Source of the DNA: Inonotus obliquus
Lineage: Eukaryota > Basidiomycota > Agaricomycetes > Hymenochaetales > Hymenochaetaceae
Length of the DNA stretch: 64,000 nucleotides
Direction: 5' to 3'
NCBI GenBank assembly: GCA_032164295.1
Contig: JAJHTX010000002.1
Span: forward strand, 744,001-808,000
Positions 1 to 10,820 of the stretch are shown piece after piece. The stretch's first letter is position 1. Each line of letters opens with the position of its first letter. The translations under genes and the position numbers were made by a program. Below the pieces are notes generated by a model. It was not told the origin of the DNA. It did no database searches and saw only the letters and a list, made by a program, of their open reading frames with translations.

Positions 1-1408
1 GATAATTATTGGTACCATGTCTCAACCTGGTCTCGAACCGACCGTACTTTCTCTACTTCGCGGACCTTAACTGCTATAATGCGCGCCTCAATCCAGCAAG
101 AGCTCCCAGACGAGCATCCAGTCTGAGACCGGAAGACGGCCGCATCACCTCCGCAGGGCCAATTACTGTGGTCCTAATGGCAGATGCCAACCGGTGAGCC
201 GTGCGGGTAAGACATAGAAAGACCATGGTTCTCCTAAGCCGCAATTACAATTCTGAAGAGATTGGCGGAGTTCCAACCCGGCCTTATGAAGTATAAAGTC
301 TGGCATACTTTCCAGTCCTGTCCTTCAGCAATTTGCTCCTCATCCGCGATCGTCTACTACTCGCGAGCAATCCTATCTAAACTCATCGTATCCCTATGAA
401 CGCCCTTCCTTCATCATCCATCTCACACGGGCTGACAATGCTCGCTCCTGACTGCGCTCAGTCTCTACTTCGCCCATCTAATAGCTTCTCTTTCCTTAAA
501 CTTTCTAGATTCTTCCTCCTGATATTTATCAATAATTTCCTGTACCGCACAAAGCTCGCATCAATACTTTGAAATGTCAATGGTAGCGGAATCCCGCTAT
601 TCCCTGTAGTATGTGCTTCATTTATTTACTCTATTATCCTCTAACATGTCAGCCTAGTACCGTTCCTCTCGAGACCAGAGAAGTGATGCACCTCATATTG
701 CACACACTCTGCCGCGTCGGTCCTGCACAATGCATCTCCCATATCGTTGCCCAGTGGCTTTTTCGAGGGCATATACTACCCACGACATCGACACCGCGGA
801 TCCGGGCATGTGTGTGAAGGAGTCTGGACAGCGATAGCGTGTGTAGGTGGATGAGCTCGGTGCCTGATGGCATTAGGGCAAACAACACCTGCACGTAAAT
901 CCTATGTAGTTGATCCCATCATGAAGGTACGTGGGTTCATGCCCGGGTCCCCTCTCGCCACTACGTCCTTCCTTCCGATTCGTGTGTCCGCCCAGACCGC
1001 CTGTCAGCCGCATCCATCCATTTTCGCACACAAATTCCACGCTCGTCCACAGCTCATCCGAAAGCTTGAATCATTCTCCATATTCTATCTAGCGTTGGCT
1101 TGTATGCATCCATTTGATGATTCCGAAGCAGATTGCTACACCCACACGTATGTTCACCACTACTTCCTCCGTAATCCAGTACGGCTGATCATCAAAGTCA
1201 TCCTAGGCATGCCTTCTCTTTACGATCATGATATCACGTATGTCGGTCATTACATGGCCTGGCTGGGTGCAGCTGATTCTGAGTGAGTAGCTATTCATGC
1301 ACGCTGTTGGAGCAACTAATGCATAGACACATTAACCAGAGACCATACGGAAAAAGCGATTCGGGACTCCCTTGATTGACGAATCAACCGTGTCGATGAA
1401 TCACTGCG
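1..1408. other. Gene-free left edge
   Basis: No gene can be supported here. The longest ATG-started frame (867-1286, plus, 139 codons) has no recognisable domain and no plausible splice extension, and frames of this length are expected by chance in 64 kb. A GGTCTCGAACC string near position 27 resembles a tRNA B box on the minus strand, but the surrounding bases cannot fold into T and acceptor stems. Confidence 0.6.
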
Positions 1409-1741
1409 TTGACAACGCGGTGGACAGGCTTGGCGAATAGGAAATGTTGGAAGGAGGGAAGGGAGGGGAAGATACGACGCTGTGCTGCGGGATTTGGTGG
1501 AGATCCTCAGGCGTTATGCTGCAGGAATCTGAATTATAGGTTGCTCGCCCATTGCACCAGCCTGGGATTACTGGAAGGAACCAGTCAACTGTCAGCCCGT
1601 TCTTCGAATGAGTCGGAGTTATAAGTTAATAGGAATTCACGTCTCCTGTATGAACTAATCTTCTTTTTCACTGCGATCTCTTGCTAGTGTATCACTTGTC
1701 GTGAATCGTTTGACGTATCTTAGGCCTACCTACCGTCTTCT
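1409..1741 (+). repeat. Direct duplicated segment, copy A
   Basis: This ~333 bp stretch recurs in the same orientation at 4241-4577 with small indels. Both copies begin TTGACAACGCGG and end near CCTACCTACCGTCTTCT, and they share many exact blocks, such as GGCGAATAGGAAATGTTGGA and the stretch around GGAGTTATAAGTTAATAGGA. Copy A carries a single uninterrupted TTGACAAC, the octamer duplicated around the transposon next to copy B. I see no TG...CA ends, primer-binding site or polymerase between the copies, so an LTR element is unlikely. A segmental duplication or a dispersed genomic repeat fits better. Confidence 0.85.
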
Positions 1742-1818
1742 ATCAGCATATGAATCTGCACGAGTAGAAGGACACCCAGCCAGTGTAAAGTAACGATTAA
1801 GGCAAGAAAACGACTTAC

Positions 1819-2290
1819 GAAATAAGGCACTCCCAAGGATCCTGTCTTAATATTCTTATCCCTCTAGAGTCTAAACCTCGCTCGTAAACTTCGGAAGACA
1901 GGATCATTCGCACTCCAAGTATCGTATAGCTCGAGTAGATCCGTGTCCAACTGGAAATAGTCACGAATGAATCTAAGCGTTTCTTCCTCCTCTTTGTCCG
2001 AATCTTCATCGCTTCGGGGGGCAGAAGTCCCAGATTCTCGGTCAGGGAATTCAGGCCGATAAAATAAAAATGCACCATTCTGCCTCAAGCACACGATTCT
2101 TCATACAATGACTCCTGTATGGTCCTTTCCTCCACAAGTTGCATTCCCGTGTCTGCCTCAGTGGACTTGCAGGACCATGAAGAGGGAAAGCCGTCCAGCG
2201 AAATGATTGGCCACATTTAGGTACTGCCGAGAGAAATAGTTGGGATACTGGGAGCGGGAGAACGTTGAAGCCTTGTGGGATTGCAGTAGC
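1819..2290 (-). pseudogene. ogg1: OGG1 8-oxoguanine DNA glycosylase, decayed 5' fragment
   Basis: Three conserved blocks of the eukaryotic OGG1 N-terminal region lie in the right order on the minus strand. They are GFNVLPLPVSQL...KCGQSFRW (from about 2272), IVCLRQ...FLFYRPEFP followed by YFQLDTDLLELYDTW and NDPVF (about 2097-1885), and GIRILRQDPWECLIS (to 1819), the last directly followed by a GTAAGT donor. The blocks are in different frames. A TGA lies just before IVCLRQ, the middle block runs into TAG near 1866, and the GIRILRQ block needs a frame change. No ATG precedes the first block. The catalytic HhH-GPD half, with the active-site Lys and Asp, is missing downstream, where copy A of the duplicated segment begins about 75 bp away. 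In the family, OGG1 excises oxidised guanine; this copy cannot encode that enzyme. An intact copy presumably lies elsewhere. Confidence 0.85.
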
Positions 2291-2634
2291 GTCTAGGGTG
2301 GCCGACGTGCTTGTGGCGCACTTTGCTATTTCAAATTACTCCTCCTAGTTCGCCTTTGCAAAGTGATTTCACTCCTTTGCTTCACCACCTTGGAATTTCT
2401 CGCACTCCCACAATGTTAACGGATCACGACTCTCATGTGTTTCATACACGATAATGGATCGCATCTCAGGACATTCCGGTTGCTCACGAGTGACTCTAGG
2501 GCGATACAAGAATTAGAGACGATTATCCCTATCCTGTGGAGGGCGCATACTGGTAGTGCTCCAGTCGGATTGCATACGAATATGATTATGTAATTTGCAA
2601 TGTGTCCTGTAAGCAAAGCAAACGAGCTGGGCGC

Positions 2635-2641
2635 TATAAAA
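2635..2641 (+). promoter_or_regulatory. TATA box of the tandem-repeat gene
   Basis: TATAAAA lies 45 bp before the ATG at 2686, a normal spacing for a fungal TATA promoter with a very short leader. It supports expression of the downstream frame and its start choice. Confidence 0.55.
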
Positions 2642-2685
2642 TCCCACCCATTACGCCCAATTGCTCCAACGCACCTTGACCAACA

Positions 2686-3321
2686 ATGTCTAAGAGCGGA
2701 AGACAAAAGCCAAACCAACGTGGCGAGCAGCTTGGATCAACAGAAGCAGGGCACAGGTCCTCGGGTCAACGTCCGGCGTCTTCTTTAACGGAGCCTGATA
2801 TTGGTGATGCTGGAACACGTGAGCAAATCAGACATGGCTACAATAATTCACATTTTTTCTCGGGTCAAGGTCCGGCGTCTTCTTTAAAGGAGCCTGATTT
2901 CAATGATGCATCTGGATTTATGCTTCGGCAAAACAAACATGGCTACGATAATTCATATCATTTCACCCCGCAGCCTGGATCAACAGAACTTGGGTCCTCG
3001 AGTCAACATCGAACGACTTCAACGGCGCCTGATTTCGATGAGGCATCTGGAATACATCAGCCAAATCGACGTGGCTCGCCGCCTGGGCACGGGTCCTCGA
3101 GTCAACATCCGGCGGCTGATGTCATGGATACATCTAGAAAACGTCAGCTAATCCAAGTTGGCTACGATAATTCACCTTATTTCACCCCGCAGTCTGCATC
3201 AACAGAACTTGGGTCCTCGAGTCAACATCAAACGTCTTCTTCAACGGCGTCTAAAGTCGATCCATCTCAAGGACCTCAGCCAAAAAGAGGCCACCATGAT
3301 TCACCTTTTTTCAGGAAGTGA
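2686..3321 (+). CDS. Orphan tandem-repeat protein, 211 aa
   Basis: I do not recognise this protein. It is an intronless frame of 211 codons, hydrophilic and rich in Ser, Gly, Gln and His, with no signal peptide or membrane segment. It consists of five imperfect repeats of about 35-38 residues. The core resembles GYDNSxxFTPQ followed by STELGSSSQH, a Ser/Thr patch, and a short acidic APDFDEASG-like stretch, with basic linkers such as QPNRRG and PKRG between. A TATA box lies 45 bp upstream of the chosen ATG. The repeat continues past the stop as a degenerate sixth unit (about 3321-3376), so the frame was probably longer in the past or the array grew by slippage. It could be a young lineage-specific gene of the island or a satellite-like array that happens to be open. 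The long open frame and the TATA box favour a gene. Confidence 0.55.
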   Translation: MSKSGRQKPNQRGEQLGSTEAGHRSSGQRPASSLTEPDIGDAGTREQIRHGYNNSHFFSGQGPASSLKEPDFNDASGFMLRQNKHGYDNSYHFTPQPGSTELGSSSQHRTTSTAPDFDEASGIHQPNRRGSPPGHGSSSQHPAADVMDTSRKRQLIQVGYDNSPYFTPQSASTELGSSSQHQTSSSTASKVDPSQGPQPKRGHHDSPFFRK

Positions 3322-3376
3322 CCTGTATCAACAACAGAAGTAGGGTGTGGGTCCTCAAGTCAACATCTCACGTCTT
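2728..3376 (+). repeat. Imperfect ~110 bp tandem array
   Basis: Six diverged units share CCTGGATCAACAGAACTT, GGGTCCTCGAGTCAACATC and a GGCGCCTGATTTCGATGA-like block. Unit cores start near 2728, 2857, 2969, 3085, 3190 and 3321. The first five lie in the orphan frame; the sixth lies beyond its stop codon and is out of frame. Confidence 0.75.
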
Positions 3377-3617
3377 TTTACCAGCTGTTTGCAAAAACGC
3401 GGCGGGCAAAATAGGATATCAGTGGGGATTGTACATATTTAAATATTTTTAAATAGTTTTTGAGTAATTATTTTAAGTATCAGTAAGCATGCCGGCCGAG
3501 CCGAAATTTAAATTATTTCTCACGTGATGCAATTTCAAATATTGATAAGGATATCGGTCAAAAGGTTATTTAAAAAATCGGTTTTGTTTTGTTATGTGAT
3601 GCATTGCGCTTGACAAC

Positions 3618-4240
3618 TAGGGCTCCGATCGTATGCGTATAATGCTTATACGGGTTTCCGTATCCGGGATACGGCCGGATCGTATGAGGGGGAATCCAGA
3701 AAATATACCGGCCGGATATATACGGCCGTATGCGTATGAGGAAAGCAAAAAAAACTCTTATAAGGCGTATTCTCCGTATACGGACTTTTAGCTCACATGC
3801 ACCTTGCATGGAATTTTCCGTCTTATTTTGATGAAAAAAGGTTTCTTTCCTTTTGTGGGAATCCGAAACTTGCATGTGTCGAGTCAAGAAAAGAGCAAAG
3901 AAGGGGATTCTGCAGTATAAGTAGCTGCTCACACCCTTCCTATGATTACAATATGATACCGATTCACACTAATTCTCTTAAACTTGTCTTGAGACTTTTG
4001 TTTTCAATGTGCCAGACTCTATTTCCTTCAGGGTGTTACCATATACCATAGAATACTTACAAAAAAGGTAATAAATTATGTTCTTGGGTTACGGAATAAA
4101 GAAGTCTTCGTAAAAGCCGTATAAGCCATATACGGGCCTTCCGTATGCGTATAAAGGTCTGGATAGTCAAGTATACGGCCTTATGCGTATAGAGTCTGAG
4201 TTATACGGCCGTATGCGTATCCGATACGATCGGAGCCCTA
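3618..4240. mobile_element. hAT-like non-autonomous transposon (MITE), 623 bp
   Basis: The element begins TAGGGCTCCGATCGTAT (3618-3634) and ends with its exact reverse complement (4224-4240), giving perfect 17 bp terminal inverted repeats. TTGACAAC flanks it on both sides (3610-3617 and 4241-4248), a perfect 8 bp target duplication typical of hAT transposition. The first and last ~120 bp hold many copies of CGTATGCGTAT, CGTATACGG and TACGGCCGTAT in both orientations, resembling subterminal transposase-binding motifs. The middle is AT-richer and carries no transposase frame, so mobilisation would need a transposase in trans. The intact ends and perfect target duplication suggest a fairly recent insertion. 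Confidence 0.9.
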
Positions 4241-4577
4241 TTGACAACGCGGCGGACAGGCACTGAGGCAGGTGGCGAATAGGAAATGTTGGAAGGAGGG
4301 AAGGGAGGGGAAGAGGGGAAGATATGAAGCTGTGCTGCGGGATGAGGGGCCCGGCGTTGTGCTGCAGGAATTTGAGTTACAGGATTGACTCAACCATTGC
4401 CTCAGCCTGAGATTACGGGAAGAAACTAGTCAACAGTCGGCCCTTCTTCGAATGAGTGGGAGTTATAAGTTAATAGGAATCCACGTCTCCTTGTACGCAA
4501 CGCTCTTCGCGATCTCTTGCTAGTGTATCACTTGCCGTGAACCGTTTGACGTATCTTAGGCCTACCTACCGTCTTCT
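4241..4577 (+). repeat. Direct duplicated segment, copy B
   Basis: This is the second copy of the segment at 1409-1741, in the same orientation. The transposon at 3618-4240 sits exactly at its left border, using TTGACAAC as target. It differs from copy A by base changes and small insertions, for example a repeated GGGGAAGA motif near 4303-4322. It runs to about 400 bp before the SPT6 stop codon. Confidence 0.85.
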
Positions 4578-4986
4578 TTCCCATACTTGATCAGTCTTTC
4601 TCCTTGTGTGTTTGACTAGTCATTTGGCCGATGCTTGTGCTCGTTTATGCATTTGCCTCCAGAATTGATTTTTCGCTCAATGTTCCACGGGGTTAGGCCG
4701 GGAACCTTACCTTTCTCAGTTCTCCGAGTGTGAGTAGTAAACAGTAATACCTCAACACAAGTCATCTAAAGCTAAAGAGTGTCTCCCCTCGAGCCTTACA
4801 AGGAGGATCTCTATAGCAAACAATCCCGCTTCACACTGATACACCAGTAGGTTATGCACAGAGAAAGGAATGCAAATATGCAAATCAAGTAATTACACCG
4901 AGTATTCTAAAAAGCAATGCCAAAGGGATAACAAGTCAAACGAAAGATAGAGAAAGAATTACGTTTTTCCTGATGACAACAATTCA
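4578..4986. other. Spacer downstream of SPT6
   Basis: No coding frame is supported. The right part, adjoining the SPT6 stop codon, is AT-rich and probably holds the SPT6 3' UTR on the minus strand. Confidence 0.5.
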
Positions 4987-7900
4987 TCAGCTCCAACCTC
5001 CACCCCATCCACCTGAACTTCCAGAAGCACCCATATTCTGTATCATTGGCGTTCGAGGTGGGTTCATACCACCCGGAGGAGGCTGTTGACCAGGGAACCC
5101 TCCAGGTCTGGGTGTTTGGAACCCAAAGTTCGATGGCTGTGTACTATAAGTTGATGCTCCGCCGTAAGACGAACCCGGAGCAGAAGGAAGCATTGATGGT
5201 GGACCGTGTGGAGGCATAGGAGTCGAATAAGGATTGGGAGTTTGAATTGCTTGTCGTACAGATGTTCGTCCTGGTGTTGCTAACCCTGTAGGTCGACCTG
5301 GTGTCATCCGTCCTGCACCGAATGGAGTCTTTCCACCTCCAGCGCCTGCACCAGCGTTTTGCGATTCGTGGAGGTAACTGACGAATATTTGATGTAAGAT
5401 GGATATACGAATCACTCACGGAAATTACTCACCGAACTTTGAACGCGTTGCATAACTCGGACACTCCAGCCGCAGCAGCATCGAACAGATAGTATGCCTC
5501 TGGAGCGACACGGACAGGCTAAGTATGAAACCAGCATATTAGAAAAAGTAGCAGTACGTAGGAGACTCATGGGAACTCACCCAGGTCTGGATTGAAGATC
5601 CCTTTCTCGGAAGGAAAGACAAATTGAAGTGTCCAGGTTTCTTCCTATTTAAGGTGAACCCGTAGATGCTCTTATTCGGGTTAGCAGCAACGAAGCTCAT
5701 CAGGAATTTCTCTGAGTAGAATAACCTTGAGCAAAGCGCCAATACACTAGAAGCACCAGAGAGGACTTACGAAGCTCATCATCATCCTTCTTGAACTTTT
5801 CATGGGCCATTAGCTCCTCAACTCTTCGTGACATAGCTTTCACGTGGTTGACAATCAGCTCATCCAGATCGGCAAATTCGTATTTCCCATCCACAATGAG
5901 CTGACCACCAAGAGTTTGACCAGAAGGATCGGGGTTGGGTTCGACGACGTCTGAATATACTTGAGTAAAGCCACCCGCCGATAGATAACCATACTCACCA
6001 ATATGTTGGTAAAGGTTGTCTGCCACCTTCCAAGTTACCGCCAAATGGTCCAAGCCCTTGGAAGATGGTCGAATAACCACGTCACCCGGATGTTGCGTCT
6101 CCAAGTAGGCCTCAGCCTTCATCGAATTAAGATTATGGAAGTTCGGGTGCTTGATTACCCGTCGAGTGCGATTAACTTCCGCCCGTTTCTTGCGCTGCTG
6201 TATGTCAAGATCCCGCTCCGCTTGAGAAACATTCCAGTAAACGTCTGGATTGTAACGACGGAAATTAACGTCGCCAGTAGCGATGTCCGCTCCATGAGAG
6301 GAAAGCTCGACTTCGAACATATCCTTGACGATATCTATCTTGACTTGGATAACAACTCCATTAACGAGTAGGCCCTTTTTACTTGATCTATCCTCCGCCA
6401 TGTACTGAGTCTTGATAAGTCCCTCTACGCCTGAAGAGAGTCGTACATAAGTACCATGTTCCGCCGGGCGAGTTATGGTTGCGGAAACAATTAAGCCGAT
6501 ACGTAGACCTTTCTCGCTGTCTCCAGACAACATAGTGAGAATCTCCACAGGTTGCGGTAGAGTAAACTTTGGTCTGACTTCGCCAAACGGTCGGACGAGT
6601 TCTGACCGAATCACATTCAAGGTGTGTCGTTTCAATTCTCCGTTTGTCTGTTCCATACTGATAGCGAAGTCGTCGAGATTAAGCTCATCCAGCTTCCTGA
6701 TGTTGTCGGAATCTTTCATGATCTGAGAGACGACACTTGAAGGATGCTCATCATGAACGTCCTCCTCGTCCAACTCCAGAGCGTCAGTTGCCATCTTCCT
6801 GGCCAGGTCATAGTCCTCCGGGTGTATCCTTGTATCATCAAGAGGGTCCGGATAATTCGAGTAATCCGCATTAGCACCAGAACGATTCTTCGGTTCCTTG
6901 TAGTCGGGATCTTGAGCTATTCGCAGGAAGCCAGCAGCATTCAAGAAAATACGCATAGTGAAGATTCCTGACTTGATGAATTGCTCGCGGTTTACTACGT
7001 TCCCTCCCTAAAGCGTATCATTCAGCGATACAGGGGGAAAAGTCAAAGCCATGAACGTACCAAAGAAATAATTTTCTTGATAAGCGCCTGCGCCTTTCGG
7101 GGACCAAGTCCGACAACAAACGGAAGCAGGGCGGCGTAGTACGTGTCGCTGACGGCCCGATTAATGTCCACGCCAACTTTGTTTACCACGTCTACTAGAA
7201 CACGCTCGAGGGCCAAGAGTAGCTTCTCCCTCGGGATCTGTGTATAATCAATACGCGTCACTTCAACATGCTCACTCCACAATGACTGACCAATGGTTGA
7301 GCCACATCATCAAATACAATAGCTGACACATCCCGACCCAGCGCTGCAAACTCATTTAGCGGACTCTGAGTATAACGCGCCAATCCAACGCAATATCGCG
7401 CAACCAGCGGTAAATGCGGAAATTCCTCCTCAGCACGTTTGCTATGCTGGTACAAACGCGCAACGTCATCGTGGATATAGATCACAGGAATATTGAATGC
7501 TGGATCATCGTTCATATCGTCGGGAAGGCCGATGTCACCTGGCCGTGTAATTTCCTGGGCATGAGGATGCAACGTCCGCTTGACATGATGAGAGAGGTCG
7601 GCCGTCCTAATCGAAAATCCATTGACGACGATGACATCAGGTCGTCTCCGCTTAACGAAGTCCCTGAATTCATCTCGGTACTTCAGGTCCTGCAAAGTAT
7701 CAATCTGAGCATGTTCACGAAGACGCCCAGCTTCGTCAAGGAAGACAAGGTTAATCTCGTCCTTCTTCGGGTCTCCTTTGCCCCATGAACAAGCAAGGAC
7801 AGAAGGTGTTTCGCCTTCCTTGAGGTCGGGTGGATGATACGGGGCGACATTTATTCTCTGGGAAAAGATATTAAAAACTTGCAATTATGCATGAGACATT

Positions 7901-10444
7901 AACATACCTCGTACAGAGCTTCACTACACCCCCTCGACAGAAAGTCTTCAACTTCTTCCCGGAGGTACTCACGGATCCATTTAGTACCCATCGGGACGAG
8001 ATGCCTGTCGATAGCCTCCTCAACGACGAGCGCACGCTCTTCATTCCAGACTTTAGCCATTTCACTGAAGCTATCTGATGCAAAGGCTTCGACTAGCTGA
8101 TTAACCAGTTTCTGCCTCTCTTCGTTGGGGATGGTAATTGTGATCGTTACAAGCTGCTTCTCCTCCGCCTGAAGAATAAGCAAGAACTGTGGAGATTGAA
8201 GCATCTCTGTAACAGGCTTGTTCAGCAGATATTTGAATGGCTAAAATCGCTCCGTCAGTAAAATCAAAGTGGTAGGAGTAACAACCACGAACATAATATT
8301 GCTCGTATTCATTGATCTTGATCTTTCCACGTTCAGTGGGAAGAATCGAGACTAACGCGAAGTTTTTGAACAGGTCCCTGACATGTCGCCGAAGCAAAGG
8401 ATCAATGCCGAGCTCGAACGCTATGATCATCCTCGCCTGACGTAGCAGCTCATCAGCAGGAAGAGCCTTCGCAGGGTCCGGATCCGCATATTGTTCCGCG
8501 AAAGCAGCCGGAGATAACTCTTGGTCCTCAACGAAATGTATGTTATGACCTTTGGACAAGAAGTTGACTACGATCTCGTGCGACTTGATGCCAAAACCCT
8601 ATGAAGAGAGACTAAGCAACTGCGCCTGGTAGAATGATCGATTACAACTTACGTCCGCAATCTTGGACACAATGCTCTTCTTCGTTACTTCGTATGCAGA
8701 CATCCGGCTTGGAAGTTTATGCTTCCTCCCTTCGGTCTGGTCTTCTTCCTCCCTGAAATGTAAGCCTGAAAGAGCTCTCTTTTGGAGATCTTTGTACTTC
8801 GTCCCAAGCCACTGTGTTGAATCAGCAAGAACCTCCACACTATCCATATTCGTTTGCAACTGCTGTTCGAAATACTCGTCGCGCACATCGAGCTTTTCGT
8901 AAATTCGCTGAAGAGCAATTTTTCTCTGGCACAAAGAACGATACTTCTGCCCGAGGATGTAAATTCGCCAGAGGTCATTCTGACTAAGTAGTTCGACTCG
9001 GGTTGCACGTTCGTCCTGAGGGTTGAAGTACGATATGAAATCACGGCGATGAGCATAAATATACGGAACTTCCAGGCGCTGCACGAAGAGAAATTCCAAG
9101 GCCCGGGTGACAGCCGCAACGAGCTTGTCCAGGAGGTAATGGAAACTACTATTGGACTTGAAGAAGTCACGCTCCTTGGCACTACCGAGTCGAGGTGTAA
9201 CCCAAGAAGCAGCATCAACACATTCGGCAGCAGTGAATGTTTCCACCTCCGCCAAATTTGTGTTGGATGACAAGGTAGAGTTGACAAGTTGCATTCGTTC
9301 CGGGATGTCCTGGGCCCGAATCAAGTCGTCATCTTCCGTCAGGAATCTTGCCTTGATTTCAGTTGGCTCGAAGACCTATAGACGACATATGTTGTTAGTC
9401 CGAAGAGGCATTACTGATGCAAGAACGTACATCTTGGTACTTCATTTCTGGCTTCCCAAGCTCGTCTGCCATAGTCTCCTCTTCATCGTCGACCAGAGCC
9501 CAGTCATAATCGTGCCCGTCTCCAAACACGTCGTGTATCTCATCCCAAGTACTAGATAGAGCCCCGCATCAGGTGAGGCTTAAAGGGAACAGTAAGGCTA
9601 ACCAACCTCGCATCAATGCCCGTCAGCTCAGGACGATTCCTCAGGGCTCTCCTGCGTTCCTTCTCTAAACGCCTACGTTCTCGTCGTCGCTCCTCACGTT
9701 CCTCCTCCGCCATTGCGCCGGCACCCTCCTCTTCATCCTCCTCATCGTCAATGAAATCATCCATGTCCATTTCGTCATCATCATCACGGCCCGCTCGTTC
9801 ATCATTCCAGATATCTTGAATATCTTGAATTTCCTGAGCACCAATGATGTTTGCTTCATCGAGATCGTCGTCTGATGACTCGACGATGCCTTTCCGGCGT
9901 GATGACTCGCCCTCGCCACTCTCGTCGGAGTCGCGGCCCCGGCGTAAGCGTGTTAGGTGTCGTGAACGAATGCGTCCACCTGTGTTCTCTTCGAGAAGCT
10001 CCAGATCCTCTTCGTCGAGATCCTCGTCTTCATCTTCATCGCCTATCCAAGTAGAACAACATTGTTAGTAACGAAGGGATCTTCCTGTGAACGTGAAGAA
10101 ATAAACCCACGTCTACGGTGTTTATGCTTGTGCTTATGCTTTCGCCGCTTCTTTCTCCTTCGACGTTCTTCATCGTCATCGTCATCCTCCGCCTCTTCTC
10201 CTTCCTCCTCCTCCTCCTCCTCATCGACTATGAAGCCCTCACGGACCCTCCGCGCAGCCTCCTCATCCTCTTCTTCCTCTTCTGAACTGTCGTCGGAAAT
10301 TTCTTTACCCTGCTCAATCTCCTCACCCTCACCCTCCTCTTCTTCATTCTCAGCGTCGGCACTGTTGACAGCAGGCAGAACCTTTGGCTGCTCCTCATGA
10401 GGAAGATGCTCGTCCAAATTCATGTCTTCGATAGTGTACGACAT
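4987..10444 (-). CDS. SPT6: Transcription elongation factor and histone chaperone Spt6
   Basis: Spt6 travels with RNA polymerase II, reassembles nucleosomes behind it and binds the phosphorylated Rpb1 linker. The exons, read right to left, give the full family layout. First comes a very acidic N-terminus (runs of Glu/Asp, then [12 protein letters not shown]) at 10444-9550, then the helix-turn-helix and helical core at 9324-8100. The YqgF-like domain follows ([25 protein letters not shown], about 7850-7300), then the HhH part ([13 protein letters not shown], about 7100). An S1 RNA-binding domain (GLIVSATI...GVEGLIKTQ, about 6500-6300) and a tandem SH2 ([16 protein letters not shown], about 6140 leftward) come next. 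The C-terminal tail is rich in Gly, Pro and TPGR motifs, ending GGWGGGWS and TGA at 4987. About ten short introns interrupt it. The start at 10444 ([14 protein letters not shown]) is the most likely; MNLDEHL seven codons later is an alternative. The expected size is roughly 1,550-1,650 residues, normal for the family. Confidence 0.95.
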
Positions 10445-10820
10445 GATTGAAAGAGCAAGAAAGCAAGAGCCCGTCCAACCACTTTCGTAACGCACATCAT
10501 CAGGGAAAGTTGATTTTGGGTCATATTTTCTCACGAAGAAGCCGGTAATTCATTACATAATGACACCAAATTCGTTCTCAAAAGCCACGTTGGTCCAACA
10601 TAAGAGCGGAATAAAAAATGCAGGCCCTTGTACTTAATCATTAAAGATAGCATCTATTATGACCGCCGTACGACCTGCTTTCAGTGTACCGTGAGTCGTG
10701 AGGCATTTTTTATCATCAGTCGAAGATCGACATGACTGTAATTTTTGGGTACTCACCATCGGATACTGAATAGCCCCCCAATAACAGAGATCCACTTGAG
10801 TCGTTCGACAATGAGAATAT

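Noticed and set aside
22..60. B-box-like GGTTCGAGACC on the minus strand
   Set aside because: T stem contains C-A and G-G mismatches and no acceptor stem forms.
867..1286. 139-codon ATG frame near the left edge
   Set aside because: No family, no splice extension, no supporting promoter; such lengths are expected by chance.
3797..4051. 84-codon frame inside the first MITE
   Set aside because: No similarity to any transposase or known protein; AT-rich non-autonomous element interior.
1409..4577. LTR retrotransposon with the two direct repeats as LTRs
   Set aside because: The repeats lack TG...CA ends and a primer-binding site. The interior holds an OGG1 fragment, an orphan gene and a DNA transposon, with no reverse transcriptase, integrase or gag.
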